From Bradyrhizobium sp. in8p8 (GTDB lineage Bacteria > Pseudomonadota > Alphaproteobacteria > Rhizobiales > Xanthobacteraceae): a stretch of DNA of 64,000 nt. Positions within the stretch are counted from its first letter, which is position 1, and every line of letters starts with the position of its first letter. A program made the position numbers and the translations under genes. The notes beneath the pieces are model-generated. The model saw only the letters and a program-made list of their open reading frames with translations. It did no database searches and was not told the origin of the DNA. Shown here piece by piece: positions 53,525 through 62,430 of this stretch. The stretch covers positions 248,001-312,000 of the forward strand of contig NZ_AUGD01000010.1 of the NCBI RefSeq assembly GCF_000426845.1, written 5' to 3'.

Positions 53525-54133
53525 CCGGAGGGCGCAATCATCTGCCGCTTAGCGGGAGCGTCGCGTGCCGGCGAGGAGATCAAGACCGCCTCTAGACTCG
53601 CGGAGCTTTCCGTACCAATCCTTTTCACAGTACACGGCCATGGCACGTTTGAAGGACCTGATTTACTGTTCTTTGGTCCTCGACGAGCTTTCGTGGCGAA
53701 CTCAATTCGTTCGAATGCGGAAGGTGTGAAGCAAATTGCGGAGTGCTTGCGGTTTCAGCAGATTGAAGTAGTCGCTGTCGAAACCACATTCGGGTGTGGC
53801 CATCTGGACGGAGTGGTCAGCTTGGTGGACAAGGATCTTGCTATAATTTACCCGAAGCATGCTTCATACAAACTCTACGAGACGCTAGGAGGAGCAGATT
53901 ATGAAATAATTCAGCTGCCGGACGAGCAGGAGGCGAGGAATGGGATGCCCATCAACATGGTCGCTCTGGGGCCAAGGCGAGTTCTAATTCCCATGGGAAA
54001 TCCGCGGACGATCGATATGCTGGGTCGACACGGAGTTGATTGCATCGAGGTCGATCTGTCTGAGATAATGAAGGCGGGCGGCGCCGTGCACTGCGTTACC
54101 GGTATCTTGCGAAGAGAGCCAAGATCGACTTGA
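53525..54133 (+). pseudogene. 5'-truncated amidinotransferase (arginine deiminase/DDAH fold)
   Basis: About 200 residues matching the C-terminal two thirds of an amidinotransferase/dimethylargininase-type protein: TVHGHGTFEGPDLLFF, TTFGCGHLDGVVSLVDKD (the His region) and EIMKAGGAVHCVTGILRR, whose Cys is the expected nucleophile. The N-terminal third is missing: homology begins right at the end of EAL repeat copy A and no start codon is available. GC is visibly lower than in the surroundings. Its stop overlaps the region of the next gene. An acquired, truncated gene is the simplest reading. Confidence 0.65.
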
Positions 54134-54153
54134 GCCTTTCTGGTTCCATACCC

Positions 54154-54732
54154 ATGTCAACTCTCTTCTTTCTTACACATCCAGAGGTCGTGATAGACCC
54201 CAAGGTTCCTGTGCCGGAATGGCATTTGTCCCCTATTGGACGTGCTAGGATGGAGAGTTTCTGCGCCCGCAAGGAGGTATCCAACGTCAGACATGTCTAC
54301 ACAAGTTCAGAGCGCAAGGCCCTCGATGGAGGCGAAATCATCAGCCATCGGCTTGGGGTACCTTTAGATGTCGATAGTCGGCTTGGCGAGATCGATCGTT
54401 CATCGACCGGATACCTGCCAAAAGCTCTGCATGACAGTCTAGGCGAACTGGCGATGGAAAACCCGATGCACAGCGTCAGGGGCTGGGAGCGGGCAGTGGA
54501 CGCGCAGCGGCGCGTCGCGAATGCCGTGCGCGATATCCGAACCAGGCACCCTTTCGAAGATGTCGTTGTAGTCTCGCACGGGGGCGTCGGTCTGTTGTTT
54601 CTCTGCAGTGTGCTCGGCGTCGAGATTTCGCGGGCCTATACAGCGCCGAACAGAAATGGGGGCTGCTATTTCTGCATTGACTCGAGCTCGGGTGCGCTGA
54701 GGACTAGCTGGAAAGATATCGAAGAGACTTAG
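54154..54732 (+). CDS. Histidine-phosphatase-fold protein with altered first motif
   Basis: A 192-residue protein of the phosphoglycerate-mutase-like superfamily. The N-terminal motif is STLFFLTHPEVVID, where the usual RHG is THP: the phosphoacceptor His is kept and the Arg is lost. The second catalytic His occurs in VVVVSHGGVGLLFLC. YTSSERKALDGGEII matches the third element. The ATG at 54154 is chosen; a TTG at 54130 overlaps the amidinotransferase stop. GC is lower than in neighbouring genes. It follows the truncated amidinotransferase as in an operon, inside the repeat-flanked patch. Confidence 0.75.
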   Translation: MSTLFFLTHPEVVIDPKVPVPEWHLSPIGRARMESFCARKEVSNVRHVYTSSERKALDGGEIISHRLGVPLDVDSRLGEIDRSSTGYLPKALHDSLGELAMENPMHSVRGWERAVDAQRRVANAVRDIRTRHPFEDVVVVSHGGVGLLFLCSVLGVEISRAYTAPNRNGGCYFCIDSSSGALRTSWKDIEET

Positions 54733-54749
54733 CTACGGGAGCCGGCGTT

Positions 54750-54866
54750 TTAAGCCGCGCGGTGGTGCGCGGGCGGCACGTCCTCGTTCGAGTACATCCG
54801 AAGCACATAAAGGATGCCGTTGAGAACCCGACGGTCGTCCGCCCGCGCGACACCACGTGAGTTATT
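54750..54866 (-). mobile_element. Remnant of an IS5-type transposase N-terminus
   Basis: On the minus strand, NNSRGVARADDRRVLNGILY followed by VLR closely resembles the N-terminal region of IS5-family transposases (pattern RGVxRxDDRRVLNGIxxVL). The frame ends in TAA at 54750 shortly after, with the rest of the transposase absent. It lies between the histidine-phosphatase stop and EAL repeat copy B, marking past mobile-element activity. Confidence 0.55.
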
Positions 54867-55010
54867 TGCTGCAACGGCTTGATCAAAAGAGGCTTGACCA
54901 AAACCCCTTTCTCGGTCGCTCCGGTCGAACCGCGCTATGTCTCGTTCTAAATTACCGGAAGAACTAAATCACGTTTGGCAAGCTAACGGATTCGCGTTAT
55001 GAGCACAGGA

Positions 55011-55447
55011 CTAACCGGCCTCGCGCCGGCGGCGCTCGCTGCCTTCGCGCCGGGCGAGCCGGCTGCGGTGCAGCGCGAACAGTTCCAGCATCTTGTCGGC
55101 GGGCCTGGCGGCGCTGAACAGATAGCCCTGCATCTCCGAGCAGCCGAGCGTGCGAAGCAGGCGCTGCTGCTCCTCGGTCTCGACGCCCTCGGCCGTGGTA
55201 GTCATGCGCCGGGCGGCCGCCAAATTGACCACGGCCTGAACGATGCTGGCGGAGCCGTCGGGGCGGGCGATATCGTCGACGAAACAGCGATCGATCTTGA
55301 TCTTGTCGAACGGGAAGCGGTGAAGATAGCTCAGCGATGAGTAGCCGGTGCCGAAATCGTCGAGCGCGATGCGCACGCCGATGGCGCGGAGCTGGTGCAG
55401 GATCGCGAGCGCGGCATCGTCGTCACGGATCAGGACCGCCTCGGTGA
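55011..55447 (-). repeat. Repeat copy B: 437-bp 3' end of the intact GGDEF-EAL gene
   Basis: Direct repeat of 53086-53522, about 95% identical by eye with no gaps. It starts at the stop codon of the EAL gene and ends inside its EAL domain; the two copies flank 1,488 bp of unrelated sequence. Confidence 0.88.
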
Positions 55448-57743
55448 TCTCGAGCTCGAGCCGGCTCGCCGGCAGGTTCGAGGCGGCGAGCGCCGCCATG
55501 ATCTTGAGCGCCAGCGTGCCGCTCTTGAACTGCACCGGAGAGACGTTGACCGCGAGGCGGATGTCGTCGGGCCAGTTTGCTGCATCCCGGCACGCGGTCG
55601 CCAGCACCCACTCGCCGATCTCGTTGATCAGGCCGGTGTCCTCCGCGATGGGGATGAATTCGGCAGGCGAGACCCAGCCGCGCCCGGGGTGGCGCCAGCG
55701 CACCAGCGCCTCGCAGCCGGTGATGCGGTCGTCCTTCAAGCCGAGACAGGGTTGGTAGTAGACCTCGAGCCCGCCTTCCAGACCCCCTTGGGCAAGGGCG
55801 TGGCGCAGGTCGCTCTCGAGCTGGCGGCGCTCGCGGACCTTGGCATCCATCTCCGGCTCGAAGAAACGATAGGTGCGGCGTCCGGCAGACTTGGCCGCAT
55901 ACATTGCCATGTCCGCGTTCTTGAGGATCTGATCGAGCACCGTGCCGTGTTCCGGCGCGAGCGCAATACCGATGCTGGCATCGCTGGTGAGATGGTGGCC
56001 CATGCAGTCGAACGGCGTGCGGATGGCTTCGAAAACCCGCGCGACGAGTTCGCTGACCCGGTCCGATGACGTCACAGCGCTTTGCACAATGGCGAACTCG
56101 TCGCCGCCGAGCCGCGCCACGAAATCGGCGGGGCCCGCACAGCGGCGAAGGTTCGTGGCCACCGATTTCAAGAGCTCGTCGCCCACGAGATGGCCAAGCG
56201 CGTCGTTAACGCCCTTGAATTCGTCGATGTCGATGTAGTGCACGGCAATCTGCTCGCCGTCGCGGAGCGCAGCCAGCTCTCCGCGCAGATGCTCATGGAA
56301 CATGGTGCGGTTGGGCAGATCCGTCAGCGAGTCGTAGTGGGCGAGATGGGTGATGCGCTCCTCGATGCGGCGGCGCTCCGTGATGTCCTCATGGGTCGCG
56401 ACCCAGCCGCCGTCCGCAAGCGGTTCATTGAGGATGTGGATCGACCGGCCGTCGGCGGTGTCGACCACCATGGAGTTGCGGACATGGATGTCCTTCAGCA
56501 CGAGCGCGACGTAAGCGTCGACGTCGCCGGTGAACGAGCCGGTCGCCTTGCGATGGGCGATGATGTCGTGGAAGCTGGAGCCGGGTTTCACGATGTCAGG
56601 CGACAGTCCGTACATCTCGATGTAGCGCTGGTTGCAGACCACGAGCCGCCGCTCGGAATCGAACAGCAAGAGGCCTTGCGTCATGTTGTTGACGGCGTGA
56701 TCGAGCCGTTGCTTTTCCAGCGTCAGCCGTTCGCGGGAAAGGCGGTGCTGCTCAAGCAGCTTGCGCACGACCGCGATCAGCACGCCTGCGATGGCGAGCG
56801 CGGACGAGGCGGCGACCGACGTCAGAATTCCGATTTGCTCGCGCCAGTCCGTCAGGGCCGACGCGCGCGTCGTGGTGGCCATCATCAGGATCGGGAAGTG
56901 GGGCAGGGCCCGCGAGGAGATCAGCCGGTCCTCGCCGTCGACGGGACTCGTAAAGCGGCCGGCAAAATGATCCAGCCCGAACACCCTCTGGTGCTCGAAC
57001 GGGCCGGTCTTGAAGTTCCGTCCCATCAATTCGCGGGAGTGCGGATAGCGGGCGAGCAGCGTGCCGTCCCGATGCAGCATCGAGATGGTCGCGCCGTCGC
57101 CGAGCACGACGGAGGCGAAGAATTTCTCGAAATTGGCGGGCTCGATGCCGCGACCGACGACACCGAGGAACTCGCCACCGGGACCGACGATTCTGCGGGC
57201 TACCAGAATGGTCCAGGCACCGGAGAGGCGGCTATACAGCGGCTCGATCAGCACGTCAGGCGAAAAGGGGTCGTACTTGAAGGTGCGGAAGTAGGCGCGG
57301 TCGGCAACGTTCACTTTTGGGGCTGGCCATGCCGTCGACGAATTGATCAGATTGCCCTCGGCATCGATGACGTTGACGCCTCCGATGTAGGGCAGGGCCT
57401 CGATCTTCGACCGCAGCATTCGGTGAACGTCCTCGCCCGAGAGGCGCGTACGATACTGCTCTCCGGTCGTGATTCCAATCGAGCGGACATGATCGATGAA
57501 GGCTTTCTGGATGACCCCGAAATCCTGCAATTGCTGATCGAAATGATGAGCGAGCAGCAGCACGGTATTCTCCAGCTCGCGGCTGGAGTTGCGCAGCGCC
57601 CGCTCCCGGAAGTTCTGCGCCATCAGGACCGAGCCGATGGCGATGGTTGCGATCAGAAGCGTGCCGCCCGCCACCAGCCAACGGATCGGTCCGCTGCGCA
57701 CGAAGATTTGGTCAAAGAGACGACTTCCGAATTTCATCTTCAT
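55011..57743 (-). CDS. Membrane-bound GGDEF-EAL protein with Cache-like sensor and PAS domain
   Basis: A 910-residue cyclic-di-GMP enzyme. Membrane helices near residues 20-42 and 305-327 enclose a periplasmic Cache-like sensor (NVADRAYFRTFKYDPFSPDV); a PAS domain (about 340-450) follows. The diguanylate cyclase has intact GGDEF at 546-550, and the phosphodiesterase has EAL at 678-680 with DDFGTGYSSL and ETEEQQ. Both sites look catalytic, so it could make and degrade c-di-GMP. Its last 437 bp are duplicated downstream. The minus-strand frame starts at ATG ending at 57743. Confidence 0.92.
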   Translation of the reverse strand: MKMKFGSRLFDQIFVRSGPIRWLVAGGTLLIATIAIGSVLMAQNFRERALRNSSRELENTVLLLAHHFDQQLQDFGVIQKAFIDHVRSIGITTGEQYRTRLSGEDVHRMLRSKIEALPYIGGVNVIDAEGNLINSSTAWPAPKVNVADRAYFRTFKYDPFSPDVLIEPLYSRLSGAWTILVARRIVGPGGEFLGVVGRGIEPANFEKFFASVVLGDGATISMLHRDGTLLARYPHSRELMGRNFKTGPFEHQRVFGLDHFAGRFTSPVDGEDRLISSRALPHFPILMMATTTRASALTDWREQIGILTSVAASSALAIAGVLIAVVRKLLEQHRLSRERLTLEKQRLDHAVNNMTQGLLLFDSERRLVVCNQRYIEMYGLSPDIVKPGSSFHDIIAHRKATGSFTGDVDAYVALVLKDIHVRNSMVVDTADGRSIHILNEPLADGGWVATHEDITERRRIEERITHLAHYDSLTDLPNRTMFHEHLRGELAALRDGEQIAVHYIDIDEFKGVNDALGHLVGDELLKSVATNLRRCAGPADFVARLGGDEFAIVQSAVTSSDRVSELVARVFEAIRTPFDCMGHHLTSDASIGIALAPEHGTVLDQILKNADMAMYAAKSAGRRTYRFFEPEMDAKVRERRQLESDLRHALAQGGLEGGLEVYYQPCLGLKDDRITGCEALVRWRHPGRGWVSPAEFIPIAEDTGLINEIGEWVLATACRDAANWPDDIRLAVNVSPVQFKSGTLALKIMAALAASNLPASRLELEITEAVLIRDDDAALAILHQLRAIGVRIALDDFGTGYSSLSYLHRFPFDKIKIDRCFVDDIARPDGSASIVQAVVNLAAARRMTTTAEGVETEEQQRLLRTLGCSEMQGYLFSAARPADKMLELFALHRSRLARREGSERRRREAG

Positions 57744-57919
57744 GCTGGATCATTGCCGCGCACACGTCAGGATCAATTCATGACCCTGAAGACATCCGTT
57801 GGTTTACGGGGACGGTGTGGAGGTAAAGTTAGGAAGCGCGGTTAACGAAGCGTGAACGATTGCGCGCAAAGGCGATCCAGTGCCGGCACGAGGGCTGAGC
57901 ACTCCAGGGCGAGCGTGCT

Positions 57920-58453
57920 TCAGGCGCGATAATGGCCGGACTTGCCGCCGAGCTTCTCGACGAGATGGATGCCCTCGATGCGTACGCCGCGCTCGACCGC
58001 CTTGATCATGTCGTAGATGGTGAGGCACGCGACCGAGACGGCCGTGAGCGCCTCCATCTCGACGCCGGTCGGGCCGGTCACCTTCACGCTGGCGCGAACG
58101 AGGCAGCCCGGCAGTTTGACGTCAGGCTCGATCTCGACCGTCACCTTGGACAGCGCTAGCGGATGGCAGAGCGGGATCAGCTCCGAGGTGCGCTTGGCCG
58201 CCATGATGCCGGCGATGCGCGCGGTGCCGAGCACGTCGCCCTTCTTGGCGTTGCCGGATACGATCAGGTCGAGCGTTGCCTTGGTCATGACGACGCGCCC
58301 TTCCGCGACGGCAAGGCGCTCCGTCGCGGGCTTGTCCGAGACGTCGACCATCCTGGCCTCGCCGGAGGCGCCGATATGGGTGAGCGCAGGGCCGGCCTTG
58401 GATGTGGCCGCCCTCGTCTTGGCCGGATTCGCTTTGGCCGGCTTGCGCGCCAT
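57920..58453 (-). CDS. moaC: Cyclic pyranopterin monophosphate synthase MoaC
   Basis: Forms cPMP, an early molybdenum-cofactor intermediate, together with MoaA. The 177-residue protein has a lysine/alanine-rich N-terminal extension (about 1-25) and then ALTHIGASGEARMVDVSDKP, GTARIAGIMAAKRTSELIPL with the catalytic CHP, and VEMEALTAVSVACLTIYDM. It begins 1 nt after the trpC stop, so they are cotranscribed. moeA, usually its downstream partner, is about 9 kb away. Confidence 0.95.
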   Translation of the reverse strand: MARKPAKANPAKTRAATSKAGPALTHIGASGEARMVDVSDKPATERLAVAEGRVVMTKATLDLIVSGNAKKGDVLGTARIAGIMAAKRTSELIPLCHPLALSKVTVEIEPDVKLPGCLVRASVKVTGPTGVEMEALTAVSVACLTIYDMIKAVERGVRIEGIHLVEKLGGKSGHYRA

Positions 58454-58454
58454 G

Positions 58455-59276
58455 TCAGCGCGTGCCCGCCGCATGCGCCGCGGTCTTGCGCGCGAGCAGC
58501 GCGTGCGTCGCGGCAGTGACGTCGGCCTGGCGCATCAGGCTTTCACCGACCAGGAACGTCGACATGCCGACGCGCTCGAGGCGGGTGAGATCTTCGGGCG
58601 TGAAGATACCGCTCTCGCCGACCATCAGCCGTTGCTGAGGGATCAGTGGTGCCAGCAGCTCGCTGGTCGCAAGCGTAGTCTCGAAGGTGCGCAAATTGCG
58701 GTTGTTGACGCCGATCATCTGGGATCGCAGCTTCAGCGCCCGTTCGAGCTCGGCGCGATCGTGGATTTCGATCAGCACGTCCATGCCATAGGCGATGGCG
58801 GCATCTTCGATGTCCTTCGCGGCGGCATCGTCGAGCGCCGCCATGATGATCAGGATGCAGTCGGCGCCGTGGGCGCGGGCCTCGACCACCTGGTAGGTGT
58901 CGAACATGAAGTCCTTGCGCAGCACCGGCAGCGACGTCGCCGCGCGCGCCGCCACCATGAAGTCGAGATGCCCCTGGAAGGAGGGTGTGTCGGTCAGCAC
59001 CGAAAGGCAGGCTGCGCCGCCGGCCTCGTAGGCTCTCGCGAGTGCCGGCGGGTCGAAATCAGCGCGAATGAGACCTTTGGAAGGTGAAGCTTTTTTGATC
59101 TCGGCGATCAGCGCGAAATCGCCATGCGCGTGCTTGGCCTTGATCGCCCGCACGAAGCCGCGTGGCGCGGCTTGCGCCTTCGCCTTCGCCTCGAGGTCCG
59201 AGAGCGGCTGTGCGCACTTGGCGGCAGCGATCTCGTCGCGCTTGTAGGTTTCGATCTTGGTCAGGATGTCCGACAT
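58455..59276 (-). CDS. trpC: Indole-3-glycerol phosphate synthase
   Basis: Fourth step of tryptophan synthesis. The 273-residue TIM-barrel protein shows SDILTKIETYKRDEIAAAK, ALIAEIKKASPSKGLIRADF (the catalytic Lys) and IGVNNRNLRTFET, and SGIFTPEDLTRLE. ATG ending at 59282 or at 59276; the latter gives the usual N-terminus. It directly abuts the trpD stop, and moaC follows. Confidence 0.96.
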   Translation of the reverse strand: MSDILTKIETYKRDEIAAAKCAQPLSDLEAKAKAQAAPRGFVRAIKAKHAHGDFALIAEIKKASPSKGLIRADFDPPALARAYEAGGAACLSVLTDTPSFQGHLDFMVAARAATSLPVLRKDFMFDTYQVVEARAHGADCILIIMAALDDAAAKDIEDAAIAYGMDVLIEIHDRAELERALKLRSQMIGVNNRNLRTFETTLATSELLAPLIPQQRLMVGESGIFTPEDLTRLERVGMSTFLVGESLMRQADVTAATHALLARKTAAHAAGTR

Positions 59277-59282
59277 GCGCAT

Positions 59283-60296
59283 TCAGCTGTTGGAGACTGC
59301 CACCAGGTGCTTCAGCTTCGCGTTGGCCGCGCCGCTGTCGATCGAACGGGCGCCGATCGCGACGCCCTCCTTGAGGTCCTTGGCACGGCCGGCCACGACC
59401 AGCGCGGCGGCAGCATTGATCAGAGCGACGTCGCGGTAGGGGCTCGGCTTGCCGTCGAGCACGCTTTGCAGCGCGACCGCATTGGCATCGGCGTCACCGC
59501 CCTTAAGCGCGCCGGCCTCGCAACGCGAGAGCCCGGCCTCCTCGGGGGTCACCTCGAAATTCCGGATCTCGCCATTGTGGAGCGCGGACACGAAGGTCGG
59601 GCCGGTGAGGGTGATCTCGTCGAGACCGTCGGTGCCGTGCACCACCCATGCAGATTCCGAGCCGAGGTTCTTCAGCACCTGTGCCAGCGGTTGCACCCAT
59701 TGCCTGGAGAACACGCCAACCATCTGCCGCTTCACGCCGGCCGGGTTGGAGAGAGGGCCGAGCAGATTGAAGATCGTGCGCGTGGCAAGCTCGACCCGGG
59801 TCGGACCGACGTTCTTCATGGCGGGATGGTGGGCGGGGGCGAACATGAAGCCGATGCCGCATTCGCGCACGCAGCGCCCGACCTGCTCAGGCTTCAGGTC
59901 GATCTTGACGCCGAGCGAGGCCAGCACGTCGGCGGCCCCCGAGCGCGACGACAGCGCGCGGTTGCCGTGCTTGGCCACCGGCACGCCGGCGCCCGAGACG
60001 ATGAAGGCGGCGCAGGTCGAGACGTTGACCGAGCCCGAGCCGTCGCCGCCGGTGCCGACGATGTCGACCGCTTCGGGCGGGGCCGTCACGGTCAGCATCT
60101 TGGAGCGCATCGCCGCGACGGCGCCGGTGATCTCGTCAACGGTCTCGCCGCGCACCCGCAGCGCCATCAACAGGCCGCCCATCTGCGACGGTGTGGCCTC
60201 GCCGCTCATCATGGCATCGAAGGCGGAAGCGGCTTCGTCGCGCGACAGGCTGGCACCAGTCGCGACTTTTCCAATGATCGATTTCAGGTCGTCCAT
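59283..60296 (-). CDS. trpD: Anthranilate phosphoribosyltransferase
   Basis: Second step of tryptophan synthesis: transfers phosphoribose from PRPP to anthranilate. The 337-residue protein has the PRPP-binding GTGGDGSGSVNVSTCAAF, KHGNRALSSRSGAADVLASL and FAPAHHPAMKNVGPTRVELA. It is located 14 nt downstream of the ppiD-like gene and abuts trpC. No trpG is present in the window. Confidence 0.97.
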   Translation of the reverse strand: MDDLKSIIGKVATGASLSRDEAASAFDAMMSGEATPSQMGGLLMALRVRGETVDEITGAVAAMRSKMLTVTAPPEAVDIVGTGGDGSGSVNVSTCAAFIVSGAGVPVAKHGNRALSSRSGAADVLASLGVKIDLKPEQVGRCVRECGIGFMFAPAHHPAMKNVGPTRVELATRTIFNLLGPLSNPAGVKRQMVGVFSRQWVQPLAQVLKNLGSESAWVVHGTDGLDEITLTGPTFVSALHNGEIRNFEVTPEEAGLSRCEAGALKGGDADANAVALQSVLDGKPSPYRDVALINAAAALVVAGRAKDLKEGVAIGARSIDSGAANAKLKHLVAVSNS

Positions 60297-60310
60297 CGCG
60301 TGCTTTCAAC

Positions 60311-62209
60311 TCACTGGTTCGCGCCGGTCACCTGCGCGAAGGCGGCCTGATTGATGGTGGTCCCGATGTCGGCTTCGAGCTTGTTGATGTAGGAGGCGAC
60401 CTGTTCCTCGGTCTGGGCCCGGTCGAGGCTCTCCTTCAGCTTCTTGACCGCATCGGAGGCGACGTCGACCGCGGGTTCGACGATGTCGGTGACGCGGAAG
60501 ACGATCACCTCGCTGCCGCCGCTCACGGCCGTCTGTCCGACGCCATCCTTGGCGGTACGGAAAGCCGCCGCGACGACCGTGCCGGGCACGCCGGCCGGAG
60601 AATCGTCGCGCTTGAATCCGGTCGCGGTCTCGACCTTGACGCCGATCGCGGCGGCCTCATCCGCGAGCTTGCCGCCCGCTTCGAGCTTCTGCACCATCTC
60701 GGTCGCCTTCGTCTTCAGCTTGGCTGCGATCTGGTCCTGGCGCCAGCGCGCCTCGACTTGGTCTCGGACCTCGTCGAGATTGCGGTCTCGCGAGGGCGTG
60801 ATGGCGAGCACGTCGTACCAGACATAGCCGCCCTTGTAGGAGATCGCATCGCTGTCGACGCCGACATCGGTGTTGAAGGCCTGCGATACAACGTCGAGGC
60901 CCTGCGGGATGTTGGCGACCGGCTGGCCGTCCGGGGCGCGGCCGGAGCGGTCGACGGCGTCGATGGTCACCGCGGTGAGGCCGAGCTTCTGCGCCGCGTC
61001 GATCACGCTGGAGCCGCCGCCGCGCTCGTCTTCCATCTTGTCGCGGAGATCGGCGACCTTGACGCGCGCACGCTCGGTCGCGATCTCACGTTTGATGTCG
61101 CCGGCAAGGCTGGCGTAGTCGGCCTCCTTGCCCGGCTCGATCTTGTCGACCTTGACGATCGCGACGCCGAGCCCGCTCTGGATCGGCTGGCTGATCTCGC
61201 CGACGGGAAGCGCGAAGGCGGCATCTCCGACGGCAGGCGTGAGCGAAGACTTGGTCACGAGCCCGAGGTCGATGTCGGACGCGCTCAGCCCGCGTTCCTT
61301 GCCGAGATCCTCGAACGACGTCCCGCTGACGAGGCGCTCGCGTGCGGCTTGCGCTTCGGCGACGTTCGGAAACACGATCTGCTGGATCTGGCGCTTCTCC
61401 GGCGTGCCGAGCCGGTCCTTGCGCTGTTCGAACACCTTCTTGGCATCCTCGTCCGACACCTCGGTCCATTTGCCGATGTCCTCCGGCGAGACCACGACGA
61501 AGGCGATCTTGCGGTATTCGGGCGCCCGGAATTGGACCTTATGATCCTCGAAATAGGCGGCGAGCGCCTCGGGCGAGGGCGGGTCGATGGTCCCGGCCTG
61601 AGCCGCGTCGAGCCGGACGAATTCGATCGAGCGTTGTTCGTTCTGGTAGCGCGTCAGCATGTCGATCATGGTCTTCGGCGGCTCGATGCCGGCACCGATG
61701 GTGCCGGTGATCTGCCGGCGCAGCGACACCTTGCGCTGCTCGGCAACGTAGCGCTGCTCGGTGTAGCCGAAATTGCGGATCACGGCCTGAAAGCGGTTCG
61801 CATCGAAGTTTCCGCCGACGCCCTTGAAGTTGGGATCGTTCATGATGACGTGGCGGATCTGCTCGTCCGACTGGCCGAGCCCGAGCCTGCGCGCCTCCTC
61901 GTCGAGGGCGGCTTCGGCGATGGTCTGCTGGAGCACCTGGCGATCGATGCCGAAGGCACGCGCCTGGTCGGGCGTCAACGGACGGCCGAACTGGCGGCTG
62001 ATCTGCTGTAGCCGGTCGGTGTAGATCTGGCGGAACTCGTTGAGAGAGATCTCGGTGCTGCCGACCTTGGCCACCGTGGACTGCCCGAAGCCCTTGAAAA
62101 TGTCGGCGATGCCCCAAATGCCGAAACTGATGATCAACACGCCCATCACCATGGCCATAATGGTCTTGCCGAGCCAGTTTGATGAGGCCTTGCGCATTCC
62201 TCGAAGCAT
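60311..62209 (-). CDS. ppiD: Membrane-anchored parvulin-type chaperone (PpiD/SurA-like)
   Basis: Envelope protein-folding factor of 632 residues. An N-terminal membrane helix (IMAMVMGVLIISFGIWGIAD) anchors it; a SurA-N-like helical domain follows, then a parvulin-type PPIC domain (about 265-365; KRQIQQIVFPNVAEAQ; GDAAFALPVGEISQPIQSG) and a second helical part. The ATG ending at 62209 gives MLRGMRKASSNWLGK, the usual start; a TTG lies further up. In Bradyrhizobium-type genomes it precedes trpD, as here. Whether the prolyl isomerase site is active is not clear, as in E. coli PpiD. Confidence 0.92.
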   Translation of the reverse strand: MLRGMRKASSNWLGKTIMAMVMGVLIISFGIWGIADIFKGFGQSTVAKVGSTEISLNEFRQIYTDRLQQISRQFGRPLTPDQARAFGIDRQVLQQTIAEAALDEEARRLGLGQSDEQIRHVIMNDPNFKGVGGNFDANRFQAVIRNFGYTEQRYVAEQRKVSLRRQITGTIGAGIEPPKTMIDMLTRYQNEQRSIEFVRLDAAQAGTIDPPSPEALAAYFEDHKVQFRAPEYRKIAFVVVSPEDIGKWTEVSDEDAKKVFEQRKDRLGTPEKRQIQQIVFPNVAEAQAARERLVSGTSFEDLGKERGLSASDIDLGLVTKSSLTPAVGDAAFALPVGEISQPIQSGLGVAIVKVDKIEPGKEADYASLAGDIKREIATERARVKVADLRDKMEDERGGGSSVIDAAQKLGLTAVTIDAVDRSGRAPDGQPVANIPQGLDVVSQAFNTDVGVDSDAISYKGGYVWYDVLAITPSRDRNLDEVRDQVEARWRQDQIAAKLKTKATEMVQKLEAGGKLADEAAAIGVKVETATGFKRDDSPAGVPGTVVAAAFRTAKDGVGQTAVSGGSEVIVFRVTDIVEPAVDVASDAVKKLKESLDRAQTEEQVASYINKLEADIGTTINQAAFAQVTGANQ

Positions 62210-62430
62210 TTGGTCCAACTTGTTTGGTCAGGAGGGGAACGGAGCGCGTCTTAATGCAGATTCCGCAAAAGCGCGTCACCAAATTGATCAATCATCATAA
62301 AGTGGCGGCTTTCCCCCCGCAACCTCGCCTCGGGCGCCGCTTCGAGCCTGCGGTTAAAGGCCTCTAGGTCTGGAACTGCCGCGGCAGCTCTGCTAGCGCA
62401 TGCGCAAACCCTCATCCTGCTGGAAATGAC

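Noticed and set aside
55395..57845. Long plus-strand frames (such as 56082-57845) opposite the GGDEF-EAL gene
   Set aside because: The minus-strand product has full domain structure and catalytic motifs; the plus-strand frames do not resemble any protein.
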